Assembly: GCA_964620915.1 (NCBI GenBank)
Contig: CAZUKP010000013.1
Span: forward strand, 1 to 60,665
Direction of reading: 5' to 3'
Source of the DNA: Hyphomicrobium_A sp964620915
GTDB taxonomy: Bacteria > Pseudomonadota > Alphaproteobacteria > Rhizobiales > Hyphomicrobiaceae
DNA: 60,665 bases
The translations under genes were made by a program, and so were the position numbers. Below the pieces are notes generated by a model. That model saw only the letters and a list, made by a program, of their open reading frames with translations, did not search any database and had not been told where the DNA came from. Below are positions 25,513 to 33,803 of this stretch, piece after piece (the stretch's first letter is position 1; every line of letters starts with the position of its first letter).

Positions 25513-26316
25513 ATGTCAATGTCGGGAGCTGAGGGGGCGGTGCGCCATTGCCAGGTCTGCGACGGCGGTCAAGCACAGCCGCGACGTATCGACGAGTACT
25601 CCATTTCCAAATGGCCGGTTACGGAATGTCCCAGCTGCGGTTTCGTCTTCCTTGAGCGGGCGCCCGACTACAAAGCGCTTTCAGTCGATCAGGCCTGGGA
25701 GAAAAACTACTTCAAGGAAGCAAAGAAGCGTAGGAAGAAAGCCATCTACCGCGTGGATCAGGCAACGCGCTTCCGTCTGGAACTCGGCAAGATGGCCGAA
25801 GTTTCACGCGTACGGTCGGTGCTCGGCACTTCGGGCCGCGTTCTGGATGTCGGCTGCGGTGATACGGTTCGTGTGCCCAAGGGCTTCACGCCCTACGGTA
25901 TCGAGGTTTCGGAAGGCTTGGTGAAACGGGCCAAACCGAGGTTTGAGGCGCTCGGTGGCACTGCCGTGCACGCGCCGGCGCCGACAGGGCTTGACGCATT
26001 CGAGGACAACTTCTTCTCGGGGATTCTCATGCGTTCCTACCTTGAGCACGAGGTGGAGCCGCGCAAGGTCTTGCAGAAGGCGTTTGCGAAACTCAAGCCC
26101 GGTGGCTCGATTCTGATCAAGGTCCCCAACTACGCTTGCTTCAACAGGCATGTGATGGGGGTGAATTGGTGCGGTTTCCGGTTCCCTGATCACGTCAACT
26201 ACTTCACCGGCCGCACGTTGCGCCAGCTCGCCGAAAGCATTGGCTTTACATATAAGAGCAAGACGCTTGCTCCGTTTTTCGACGACAACATTTGGGTCGC
26301 GCTCTCCAAGAGCTGA
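25513..26316 (+). CDS. Class I SAM-dependent methyltransferase with N-terminal Cys4 segment
   Basis: The protein has 267 residues. The N-terminus carries four cysteines as two CxxC pairs (Cys13, 16, 39, 42), a likely zinc-binding segment seen in other C-methyltransferase-like proteins. The SAM-binding motif VLDVGCGD is at 110-117. A conserved LKPGGSILIKVPNY segment and FPDHVNYFTGRTLRQLAESIGF follow, as in the Methyltransf_23 group. The start could be ATG 25513 or 25519. The acceptor substrate is unknown. Flanking genes give no functional hint. Confidence 0.8.
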   Translation: MSMSGAEGAVRHCQVCDGGQAQPRRIDEYSISKWPVTECPSCGFVFLERAPDYKALSVDQAWEKNYFKEAKKRRKKAIYRVDQATRFRLELGKMAEVSRVRSVLGTSGRVLDVGCGDTVRVPKGFTPYGIEVSEGLVKRAKPRFEALGGTAVHAPAPTGLDAFEDNFFSGILMRSYLEHEVEPRKVLQKAFAKLKPGGSILIKVPNYACFNRHVMGVNWCGFRFPDHVNYFTGRTLRQLAESIGFTYKSKTLAPFFDDNIWVALSKS

Positions 26317-26609
26317 GGGAGCGAGATCGGGTGCCACTGACCTTGCGTAGGTTTGTGGGCACATAGGCCCGATGAGGCGAGGGGACTGCCGCCTCGCGGG
26401 CCAAGTGACGTGGCCTCACCACAATATCCTCGATCGGCTGCAAGGGTCGCCAATCGGCGTCTCTTTCCTCGTGCGCGTTGATGCATCCGGGCAACTTTGG
26501 AGTCTACGGCGCGTCGAACGCGTCGCGACAGGGCAGACATTAGGCAATTGGTAAGGCCGTCTGCCTACCTTCGGGGTTAGAGTTTGTTTGCCTAAATGTG
26601 GAGTTAAGA

Positions 26610-27617
26610 ATGGTTGCGTTGGTATCGCTTCCGAGCGAAGAGGTCCTGGAGCCCGGCAGGATCGACGATTTCGATGTTCTCAAGCTCAAGAACAGCTTCT
26701 ACAACAGCGGAACCCTTTCGGCCGAGGATGCCGACGAGCTTTTTGCCCTTCACGACTCCTACCGGGGTGGGCATCCGCCCTGGGCGGATTTTTTCGTCGA
26801 AGCGATCAGCGACTACGTCATTGACCAGGTCGAGCCTGAAGGCTACTTGGCCGCGGAAGGTAGTCTTTGGGTTGTCGAACGCATTTCGAAGTCCGGCAGG
26901 ATTGCACGAAAGGACAACTTCGAACTCCTCGTCAACGTGCTCGACAAGGCACGCTGGACGCCCGTGAGTCTCGTGCGACTTGCCTTGGAGCAGGTCAGAA
27001 TCGCGGTCGTCGAAGGAGATGGTCCGCTGCGAGCTGGTCAATCGCTCGAAAAGGGCCGGCTGAGCAGTCCCGAGGTTGAAGTTGTCCGCCACATTCTGTG
27101 TGCTTTCGGCGGCGGTGCCGGTGTCGCGCTCACGCGGCCGGAGATCGACGTGCTATTCGAAATTGACGACGCGATTGTCGATTGGTCGGTCAATCCCGCT
27201 TGGACTGATCTCTTCGTGAAGGCAGTAACCAACGTTGCAATGGCGGCTTCGGGGCATGCTGTGCCACCCCGTGAGAAGGCGCTGAAGCGTGACGAATGGG
27301 TTGAGCGCCGAGGGGAGTGCGCGACGCAGTCGCTTCTATTTGCGCTGGTTGCTTCAAGCCTGGAGGCAATTAAGGACATCTATCACGATCAGTCACCCGA
27401 GGAACGGGCGCTCGCGCGACTGGAGCAACAGAGAATCGAGATCATCACGAACGAAGAGATTGCCAGCGTGGACGTAGCGTGGCTATGCGAGCGGATCGAA
27501 CACAGCGCTCAATTGACGAGCGGTGACTTACCCCTGGCCACCCACCTCAAGAGCCTCAGCGCACGAATTCACCCGGATCTGCGGGCAACAGTGGATCGAC
27601 TGGGCCGCGCCGCCTAA
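26610..27617 (+). CDS. Conserved cytoplasmic protein with possible internal repeat, unknown function
   Basis: The protein has 335 residues and no signal peptide or membrane segment. ATG 26610 follows GGAGTTAAGA; a GTG at 26598 is an alternative. The sequence suggests two related halves: a segment PPWADFFVEAISDYVI near residue 60 and a similar PAWTDLFVKAVTNVAM near 205, each preceded by a region with paired acidic residues (SAEDADELFALHDSYRGGH; TRPEIDVLFEIDDAIVDW). The C-terminal half is more helical. I cannot assign a function. It lies between a methyltransferase and pccA on the same strand, but 190 bases separate it from pccA. Confidence 0.7.
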   Translation: MVALVSLPSEEVLEPGRIDDFDVLKLKNSFYNSGTLSAEDADELFALHDSYRGGHPPWADFFVEAISDYVIDQVEPEGYLAAEGSLWVVERISKSGRIARKDNFELLVNVLDKARWTPVSLVRLALEQVRIAVVEGDGPLRAGQSLEKGRLSSPEVEVVRHILCAFGGGAGVALTRPEIDVLFEIDDAIVDWSVNPAWTDLFVKAVTNVAMAASGHAVPPREKALKRDEWVERRGECATQSLLFALVASSLEAIKDIYHDQSPEERALARLEQQRIEIITNEEIASVDVAWLCERIEHSAQLTSGDLPLATHLKSLSARIHPDLRATVDRLGRAA

Positions 27618-27807
27618 GCTTCAGAGCGACCTGCAACTTGAGATATATCGGCCTTGGAGGCGCGGCGCCCTGCCGCGCCCAAAGGGTTCATCGCCGCGGT
27701 TCAAGATCCTCGTGCTCATCGCAGTTTACGACGCCCCGCGGGCCGTCTAGAAGGACGGTCTATCGCTATCGGCTAAGGATGCCCGACAGGTCGGGTCATA
27801 CGGGGCT

Positions 27808-29826
27808 ATGTTCAAAAAGATCCTGATTGCAAATCGTGGTGAGATCGCTTGCCGCGTCATGAAGACGGCCCGGAGAATGGGCATCAAGACCGTGGCGGTC
27901 TACTCGGATGCAGATCGAGACGCTCTGCATGTGGAGATGGCCGACGAGGCTGTGCACTTAGGTCCACCGCCAGCGACCGAGTCCTACCTGCTGATCGACA
28001 AGATCGTCGAAGCCTGCAAGTCAACGGGCGCCGAGGCCGTCCACCCTGGTTATGGCTTCCTTTCCGAGCGCGAGGCCTTCCCGAAGGCGCTCGCTGACGC
28101 CGGGGTCGTGTTCATCGGTCCCAATCCCGTGGCCATAGCCGCGATGGGCGACAAGATCGAGAGCAAGAAGGCGGCTGCAAAAGCCAAGGTTTCGACGGTG
28201 CCTGGCCATCTCGGCGAAATTGCAGACGCCGCCCATGCAGTAAAGATCGCCGAAGAGATCGGCTATCCAGTGATGATCAAGGCCTCCGCTGGCGGCGGCG
28301 GCAAGGGTATGCGTATCGCATTCAATCGCCGCGAGTGTGAGGAGGGCTTTGGTTCGGCCCGGTCGGAAGCCGCATCGAGCTTTGGAGACGACCGTATCTT
28401 CATCGAGAAGTTCATCGAGAATCCCCGGCACATTGAGATTCAAGTCCTGGGCGACAAGCACGGCAATGTTATCTACCTCGGCGAGCGCGAGTGCTCCATT
28501 CAGCGACGCAATCAGAAGGTCATCGAGGAAGCTCCTTCGCCCCTGCTCGATGAAAAAACGCGCAGGGCGATGGGCGAACAGGCTGTCGCCCTGGCCAAAG
28601 CGGTAAACTACGATTCAGCCGGCACTGTCGAGTTTGTGGCAGGGCAGGACAAGAGCTTCTTCTTCCTTGAGATGAATACCCGCTTGCAGGTTGAGCATCC
28701 CGTGACCGAGCTCATTACGGGCGTGGACCTCGTTGAGCAGATGATCCGCGTGGCCGCAGGTGAGAAGCTTGCGATTAAGCAATCTGGCGTCAAGCTGAAT
28801 GGCTGGGCCGTCGAGAGCCGAGTCTATGCCGAAGACCCCTTCCGGAACTTCCTTCCGTCCATTGGGCGCCTTGTGAAATATCGCCCGCCGGAAGAAATTT
28901 CCAAGGATGGCATAACCATCCGTAATGACACCGGTGTTTTCGAGGGCGGCGAAATCTCGATGTTCTACGACCCGATGATCGCCAAGCTCGTCACCCACGC
29001 CCCGACACGCAGTGAGGCGATTGCCGTCCAAGCCGACGCGCTCGATGCATTTTATATCGATGGAATTCAGCACAACATCCCGTTCCTTTCCGCGCTGATG
29101 CAGCATCCGCGCTGGCAGAAGGGCGCGTTGTCGACAAGTTTCATCGATGACGAATACCCGGAAGGTTTCAAGTCGCGGACTGCCGAGGGCGAGAAACTCG
29201 AAACCATCGCAGCCGTCGCAGCCGTAATCGATTACCACCACAACCTGCGCCGGCGTGAAATCACTCATCAAATGTCAGGCGATCCGGTCTGTTTTGCTAA
29301 GCGGCGTGTGGTGAGGGTTGGAGATTCGGAGCTAATACTCGAGGTGACTGACGGAGAGGACGGACCGCTTAAGGTGACGTTCCTGCATGACGTCGGCCAG
29401 CCAGGGCGCACGTTAGAGCTTCTTTCACTATGGTGCCCTGGCGATCCCGTTTGGCAGGGCACTGTTAGCGGAAAGCAAGTTTCCGTGCAGGTGCGCCCGA
29501 TCCTCAACGGTTTAAGCCTGGCTCACAGTGGCATTCAGACGCCCGTCTACGTCTATACCGCGCGCGAGGCAGCGTTGGCCGCCCTTATGCCTGAAAAGGT
29601 GGGGGCCGATATGTCAAAATTCCTGCTCTGCCCCATGCCGGGCCTTATCAAAGCGGTTCACGTCAATGAAGGTCAGGAAGTTCAGGCGGGTGACGCGCTT
29701 GCGGTCGTCGAAGCGATGAAGATGGAAAACATCTTGCGGGCTGAGCGTGACGGCGTCGTGAAAAAGGTCAACGCCGCGGCCGGCGACAGCCTGGCGGTGG
29801 ATGAGGTTATCCTGGAATTTGCGTGA
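27808..29826 (+). CDS. pccA: Propionyl-CoA carboxylase alpha subunit (biotin carboxylase and carrier)
   Basis: The alpha subunit carboxylates biotin with ATP and bicarbonate and carries it to the beta subunit. The protein has 672 residues. The biotin carboxylase domain (about 1-450) starts FKKILIANRGEIACRVMKTA and has the ATP-grasp loop ASAGGGGKGMRIAF plus EMNTRLQVEHPVTE. The carrier domain at the C-terminus contains VVEAMKMEN, with the biotinylated Lys638 between the two Mets. A middle BT domain (about 470-590) links them. It is 3.5 kb after pccB on the same strand. Confidence 0.94.
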   Translation: MFKKILIANRGEIACRVMKTARRMGIKTVAVYSDADRDALHVEMADEAVHLGPPPATESYLLIDKIVEACKSTGAEAVHPGYGFLSEREAFPKALADAGVVFIGPNPVAIAAMGDKIESKKAAAKAKVSTVPGHLGEIADAAHAVKIAEEIGYPVMIKASAGGGGKGMRIAFNRRECEEGFGSARSEAASSFGDDRIFIEKFIENPRHIEIQVLGDKHGNVIYLGERECSIQRRNQKVIEEAPSPLLDEKTRRAMGEQAVALAKAVNYDSAGTVEFVAGQDKSFFFLEMNTRLQVEHPVTELITGVDLVEQMIRVAAGEKLAIKQSGVKLNGWAVESRVYAEDPFRNFLPSIGRLVKYRPPEEISKDGITIRNDTGVFEGGEISMFYDPMIAKLVTHAPTRSEAIAVQADALDAFYIDGIQHNIPFLSALMQHPRWQKGALSTSFIDDEYPEGFKSRTAEGEKLETIAAVAAVIDYHHNLRRREITHQMSGDPVCFAKRRVVRVGDSELILEVTDGEDGPLKVTFLHDVGQPGRTLELLSLWCPGDPVWQGTVSGKQVSVQVRPILNGLSLAHSGIQTPVYVYTAREAALAALMPEKVGADMSKFLLCPMPGLIKAVHVNEGQEVQAGDALAVVEAMKMENILRAERDGVVKKVNAAAGDSLAVDEVILEFA

Positions 29827-29895
29827 TCAGGTCAAAGTTGCGGGCGGGCATATTAGAATGGACGACCACCGGCGGCCGGCTTAGCCATATCGGCC

Positions 29896-30177
29896 ATGGA
29901 CACCCGAACCATCCACGTGAGGATCGAAGGCCGCGTTCAAGGCGTCGGCTTCCGTGCCTTTGTTGAGCGGAATGCGTTCGAGCTTAGTCTGGAAGGCTGG
30001 GTGCGCAACCGCCGGGATGGGTCGGTCGAGGCAGTCTTCCAGGGCCCCCCGGCTCATGTCGAGGACATGCTCAAACGGTGTCATCAAGGGCCGGCCGCGT
30101 CCTCGGTCGCACGCGTCGAGCTGATTGGCGAGGGCGTCGGTGTGTATCACGGCTTCGAGGTGCGCCCGACGGTCTGA
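29896..30177 (+). CDS. acyP: Acylphosphatase
   Basis: The enzyme hydrolyses acylphosphates. The protein has 93 residues, the family length. The active-site loop EGRVQGVGFRAFVERNA carries Arg20, and Asn38 in GWVRNRRDGSVE is the second catalytic residue. TATCGGCC precedes the ATG without a strong ribosome-binding site. It follows pccA by about 70 bases and may share its transcript. Confidence 0.9.
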   Translation: MDTRTIHVRIEGRVQGVGFRAFVERNAFELSLEGWVRNRRDGSVEAVFQGPPAHVEDMLKRCHQGPAASSVARVELIGEGVGVYHGFEVRPTV

Positions 30178-30184
30178 GGATAGC

Positions 30185-31036
30185 CTATCGGGTGTACTTC
30201 GCCGCTTGGCGCCTCAAGGCGTTAAGGATCGGTTCGTAGGCTTCTTCGTCGCGCGCTTCCGGATAAACCATACAGACGGGATATATGAACTTGCGCGCGC
30301 GCTTGGGGCGCCTGAGACGTCCACGCGCCAGATGCGATCGCACGAGCCTTGTTGGAAAGTAGCCCGAGGACTCGTTGGCGAGCAGATAATCGAGTCCGAC
30401 GGTGCCTAGGTCGAGGTTGAGGCCGGGATTGGTGAGCCCGGGGTAGGCCGCGGCGTGGTCTTGCTGAAAGTCCGGTCCCCAATCGACAAGAACATAGTCA
30501 TCACGCCGACGTCTCTGATGGGCTGGAGCGCTCGTGACAAGCACGAACTCTTCGTCGAATAGATGCTCGATCATGAGTCCTGGCGGCTGCGTCGGGCGGT
30601 ACATGACCGCCAAATCAAGTGTCCCCTCGATGAGGCGCTGGGTCAGGACGACGGCAAGCCCAGAACTCGCAGAGACAGCAATATCAGGGATGTTCGTGCG
30701 CAGCCAAGACACCCATTTCAGCAGGAATCCATGCCAAAGAGGCGGCGGTGCACCGACAGCGAGATGGTCACGATGCTGATCTGAGAGCCCAACCTCGAGC
30801 TGGGCATGCCGCCATACGCGGACCAGCGCCAGCGCGTGCTTTTGAAACTGCTCACCCGCAGGTGTGAGTGCTGCACCCGACTTCGATCGCTCAAACAGAG
30901 GCCGACCGAGCTGATCTTCAAGGCCTTTGATGCGCGACGAAACGGTCGACTGAGTGACATTCATCCTACGCGCGGCGTCGATGAAACTACCCGTCTCGGC
31001 AACCGTCAGAAAGGTGCGCGCGAGATTGACATCCAT
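30185..31036 (-). CDS. LysR-family transcriptional regulator
   Basis: The protein has 283 residues from ATG 31036; the frame is open to 31069. The N-terminal winged helix-turn-helix is typical (MDVNLARTFLTVAETGSFIDAARRMNVTQSTVSSRIKGLEDQLGRPLF at residues 1-50). The rest is an effector-binding domain of normal length. The likely target cannot be inferred; it runs convergent with acyP and divergent from the H1-like gene at 31212. The space 31037-31211 is the probable regulatory region. Confidence 0.88.
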   Translation of the reverse strand: MDVNLARTFLTVAETGSFIDAARRMNVTQSTVSSRIKGLEDQLGRPLFERSKSGAALTPAGEQFQKHALALVRVWRHAQLEVGLSDQHRDHLAVGAPPPLWHGFLLKWVSWLRTNIPDIAVSASSGLAVVLTQRLIEGTLDLAVMYRPTQPPGLMIEHLFDEEFVLVTSAPAHQRRRRDDYVLVDWGPDFQQDHAAAYPGLTNPGLNLDLGTVGLDYLLANESSGYFPTRLVRSHLARGRLRRPKRARKFIYPVCMVYPEARDEEAYEPILNALRRQAAKYTR

Positions 31037-31211
31037 CCGGCTCACTTGGTCATCGGAACGCGACAACACCTAACTATCGAAAATATCGATAGCAGTCACC
31101 GGAAAAATCCATTTGATGCTTGTGTTGATTCTTACCACATTGCGTGTGTCCCGAAGAGTCGCAAGTGATTCGACTCATTACATTCGGGTTTGCAACGGAA
31201 GGACGATTCTC

Positions 31212-31406
31212 ATGAAGGCTAAGGCCAAAGCCAAGAAGAAGCCGGCGAAGCGTAAGCCGGCGAAGAAGAAACCAGCAGCTCGCAAGCCAGCGAAGAGGAA
31301 GCCGGCGAAGAAGGTTGCGAAGAAGAAACCAGCCAGGAAGGTTGCAAAGAAGAAGCCAGCCAAGAAGAAGCCTGCGAAGCGCAAGCCAGCGAAGAAGAAG
31401 AGATAG
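31212..31406 (+). CDS. Lys/Pro/Ala-rich H1-like peptide
   Basis: The protein has 64 residues of almost only Lys, Ala, Pro, Arg, with a near-perfect repeat (K-P-A-K-K-K or K-P-A-K-R). The repeats begin at residue 9 and run to the end. Such proteins resemble the C-terminal tail of histone H1 and the DNA-compacting PAKKK proteins of some alphaproteobacteria and actinobacteria. ATG 31212 follows GGAAGG by nine bases; the longer open frame from 31113 has no such composition. Codon use AAG/GCG is uniform. Likely nucleic-acid binding, inferred from charge alone. Confidence 0.75.
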   Translation: MKAKAKAKKKPAKRKPAKKKPAARKPAKRKPAKKVAKKKPARKVAKKKPAKKKPAKRKPAKKKR

Positions 31407-31438
31407 TCGGCGCAAGCCGACACTCAGGAGTAGCCGTG

Positions 31439-31783
31439 ATGTCCTCATTGGTTTTTGCGGCTTGTTTGATTGCAGTGCTGATTTGGATGCCCTCGGCCAG
31501 TGCGGCATCGATCACTAACCGCGATGACACAGACCATAAGGTCACAGTCGTCGAGGAAAAAGCTAAGCAAGACAACGTCTTGAAGCCTTCAGCGGTGATC
31601 GAAGGGGTTTGTCAAAAAGGCTGTGTAGTACGCCTCAACGACAACGAACTGGATGAATACAAACTCGACGGTTCGGACATTGTGTCGATTGAGGATGGTT
31701 ACCTCTACTACGACGGGCCCGTTACGGGTGAGGTGCCAAAGGTTGGTGATGCGGACCAACGCACCGATCCAAGTGCCGAGTAG
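31439..31783 (+). CDS. Small secreted protein, unknown function
   Basis: The protein has 114 residues. ATG 31439 follows CAGGAG by six bases. The N-terminal signal (SSLVFAACLIAVLIWMPSASAA) is clear. The mature part has two cysteines close together (EGVCQKGCVVRLND), possibly a disulfide, and an acidic C-terminus. The sequence HKVTVVEEKAKQDNVLKPSAVIEG looks like a beta-rich fold. No family is recognised. It ends just before a bidirectional terminator. Confidence 0.72.
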   Translation: MSSLVFAACLIAVLIWMPSASAASITNRDDTDHKVTVVEEKAKQDNVLKPSAVIEGVCQKGCVVRLNDNELDEYKLDGSDIVSIEDGYLYYDGPVTGEVPKVGDADQRTDPSAE

Positions 31784-31810
31784 ATCGAGGTGAAAACCAC
31801 AAGGATTTGA

Positions 31811-31848
31811 AGACCCGGCCCTATCAAAAGGGCCGGGTCTTCTTCGTT
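31811..31848 (+). terminator. Bidirectional rho-independent terminator
   Basis: A perfect 12-bp stem AGACCCGGCCCT (31811-31822) and AGGGCCGGGTCT (31829-31840) encloses a six-base loop, with TCTTCGTT after it. It lies between the + strand secreted protein and the - strand lipB, so it can end both transcripts. Confidence 0.88.
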
Positions 31849-32611
31849 AAGGATGTTTGCCCTCTACAGGCAGCGCAATACCGTCCTGTTTGGCAACACT
31901 TGGATCGGCAGCCGTGCGCGTTAAGCCAAATTGGCGTTCGAAGCACGCATGCAGCACGTTATCCACAACTTCCATCGTCGCGTGTGAACCCAGTTCGGCA
32001 AGACTGGTGACGCCGTGTTGAGTGACGCCACAGGGGACAATTGCGTCGTAGTGCGAAAGATTCGGGTCCACGTTGAGGCTCAGGCCATGCAGGGTGATGC
32101 CCTTCGAGACGCGTAATCCGATGGCCGCAATCTTGTCTTCGACACCTTTGCCCTTTCCCAGGCGGCTCACCCAAATGCCGATGCGGTCACTGCGGAGTTC
32201 GCCCTGGACCCCGAGTTGCGCGAGAACATCGATGATCCAGTTCTCCAAGGACCTGACGAAGGCGCGCACATCGCCGCCTCGCCGCTTGAGGTTCAGCATC
32301 AAGTAGACAACACGCTGGCCGGGCCCGTGATAGGTGAACTGGCCGCCGCGACCGGTCCGATGGACGGGAAGGCGGCTCGGATCGAGCAGATCGCCGCTGT
32401 GTGCGCTGGTGCCCGCCGTGTAAAGCGGAGGGTGTTCCAAGAGCCAAACGAGTTCAGCGGCTTCGTTTCTGGAAATCAACTGCACACGCTTATTCATCAC
32501 GTCGAGCGCGCATGCATATTCGACGAGCCCCGGGCTCGCAGCCCAGTCGATCACAGTGTCGTCTTTGCGTGCCGCAGACGGTGGCTTTGGTTCAGGAAGG
32601 TCTCGTTCCAT
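31847..32611 (-). CDS. lipB: Octanoyl-[acyl carrier protein]:protein N-octanoyltransferase
   Basis: LipB transfers octanoyl groups from ACP to lipoyl domains, the first step of lipoate assembly. The protein has 254 residues. The catalytic Cys194 lies in IVPCGVTQHGVTSL and Lys160 in EDKIAAIGLRVSKGITLHG. Binding segments RGGQFTYHGPGQRVVY and LEHPPLYTAGTSA are present. The gene ends at a bidirectional terminator. The ATG at 32611 is the first in-frame start. Confidence 0.95.
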   Translation of the reverse strand: MERDLPEPKPPSAARKDDTVIDWAASPGLVEYACALDVMNKRVQLISRNEAAELVWLLEHPPLYTAGTSAHSGDLLDPSRLPVHRTGRGGQFTYHGPGQRVVYLMLNLKRRGGDVRAFVRSLENWIIDVLAQLGVQGELRSDRIGIWVSRLGKGKGVEDKIAAIGLRVSKGITLHGLSLNVDPNLSHYDAIVPCGVTQHGVTSLAELGSHATMEVVDNVLHACFERQFGLTRTAADPSVAKQDGIALPVEGKHP

Positions 32612-32761
32612 CCGTCGAATTTAGGCAGTGAGGCCACCTTTTGGCCAGGTGGTGCGCCCTTTGGGTACGGTGCGCGGTGAAATCGCGCCAAATTGGCCGA
32701 CTAGCGGCGGCTTGTTCGCACCCGTTGAGTTGGCTATATGAGCCGTCTTCCTTGCCGGCAG

Positions 32762-32848
32762 GCGGTCGTGGCGGAACAGGTAGACGCGCTACCTTGAGGT
32801 GGTAGTGGAGGAAACTCCGTGGAGGTTCGAGTCCTCTCGACCGCACCA
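32762..32848 (+). tRNA. tRNA-Leu (anticodon GAG)
   Basis: The acceptor stem is GCGGTCG (32762-32768) with CGACCGC (32838-32844), followed by A and an encoded CCA (32846-32848). The anticodon stem is CTACC/GGTAG with loop TTGAGGT, so the anticodon is GAG and it reads CTC and CTT. The long variable arm (GTGGAGGAAACTCCGT) marks a class II leucine tRNA. The T-loop is TTCGAGT. Confidence 0.93.
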
Positions 32849-32984
32849 GTCAGAGCAAAACTGGCTTTTGTTGCCGGAAAGGAAGTGGCCGAGCGGGGCA
32901 GTTGCCCGCAAGTGGGTTTGGCCGCAGCGGGAGAGGTCGGCCAGACCCATTGGGTGAGCTCTCCGCAAAGGTCGACCGCGTCCG

Positions 32985-33788
32985 GTGTTCTATTACGTCT
33001 CAAAGATCCTTTGGTTTGCCCTGCAGCCGTCCGGTCTCCTCACCATCATGCTGGTTGCAGGGGCCATGCTGTTGGTATTGACGCGCTATCAACAGACTGG
33101 ACGCCGGCTTCTCGTCGTGAGCGCTGGACTGTTTTTGCTCGGCGGGCTGCTCCCCTTGAGTACTTGGCTGATCCTGCCGCTTGAGGAGAGATTTCCGCGT
33201 GCAAGCCTCGCTGGCGCGTCGATCGACGGTATCGTGGTTCTGGGCGGGGTAGAGACTTCGCGCGTGGCCCAGAGTCGAAAGGTGCACGCGATTAATGAGG
33301 CCGCCGAGCGCATCACCGAGATTGCGGCACTCGCCCAACGCTACCCGCAGGCAAGGATTGTCTTCACCGGGGGATCGGTTGAGGTCTTCTCAGCGCCAAC
33401 CATTGGAGCAGATGCGGCCAAGCTCGTCCTAAACGATTTGGGTATCCAGGGCGCGGGACGCCTTATCCTGGAACGTGAGGCGCGAAATACCTGGCAGAAC
33501 GCGCTCTACGTGCAGAAACTTGTGAGACCAAAGCCGGGCGAGCGGTGGCTGCTCGTGACGTCGGCCTGGCATATGCCACGGGCGATGGGGGCATTCCGCC
33601 AAGCCGGGTTCACGGTTGAGGCTTGGCCGGTCGACTACCGGACTGCTGACATCTGGGACGCGGTGCGCTTCTTCGATCCACCTTCGGAGGGCCTGCGCCG
33701 GCTCGATCTGGTGACCCATGAATGGCTGGGCCTTGTCGTCTATCGGCTAACGGGGCGTAGCAGCGCGCTTTTTCCCGGACCAAACTAA
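32985..33788 (+). CDS. YdcF/SanA-type (DUF218) membrane protein
   Basis: The protein has 267 residues, starting at GTG 32985. Two N-terminal membrane segments are at about 10-33 and 40-60 (LQPSGLLTIMLVAGAMLLVL, LLVVSAGLFLLGGLLPL). A DUF218 domain follows, with DGIVVLGGVE, RIVFTGGS, ARNTWQNALYV and LLVTSAWHMPRAMGAF. ElyC and SanA relatives affect envelope or polyisoprenoid metabolism in E. coli; the role here is not known. It follows the tRNA by 136 bases. Confidence 0.82.
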   Translation: MFYYVSKILWFALQPSGLLTIMLVAGAMLLVLTRYQQTGRRLLVVSAGLFLLGGLLPLSTWLILPLEERFPRASLAGASIDGIVVLGGVETSRVAQSRKVHAINEAAERITEIAALAQRYPQARIVFTGGSVEVFSAPTIGADAAKLVLNDLGIQGAGRLILEREARNTWQNALYVQKLVRPKPGERWLLVTSAWHMPRAMGAFRQAGFTVEAWPVDYRTADIWDAVRFFDPPSEGLRRLDLVTHEWLGLVVYRLTGRSSALFPGPN

Positions 33789-33803
33789 AACTCTCGCCAA
33801 CAA

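Noticed and set aside
26199..26540. Leftward ORF of 113 residues after the methyltransferase
   Set aside because: It overlaps the methyltransferase end, has no ribosome-binding site, and its product does not look like a protein family.
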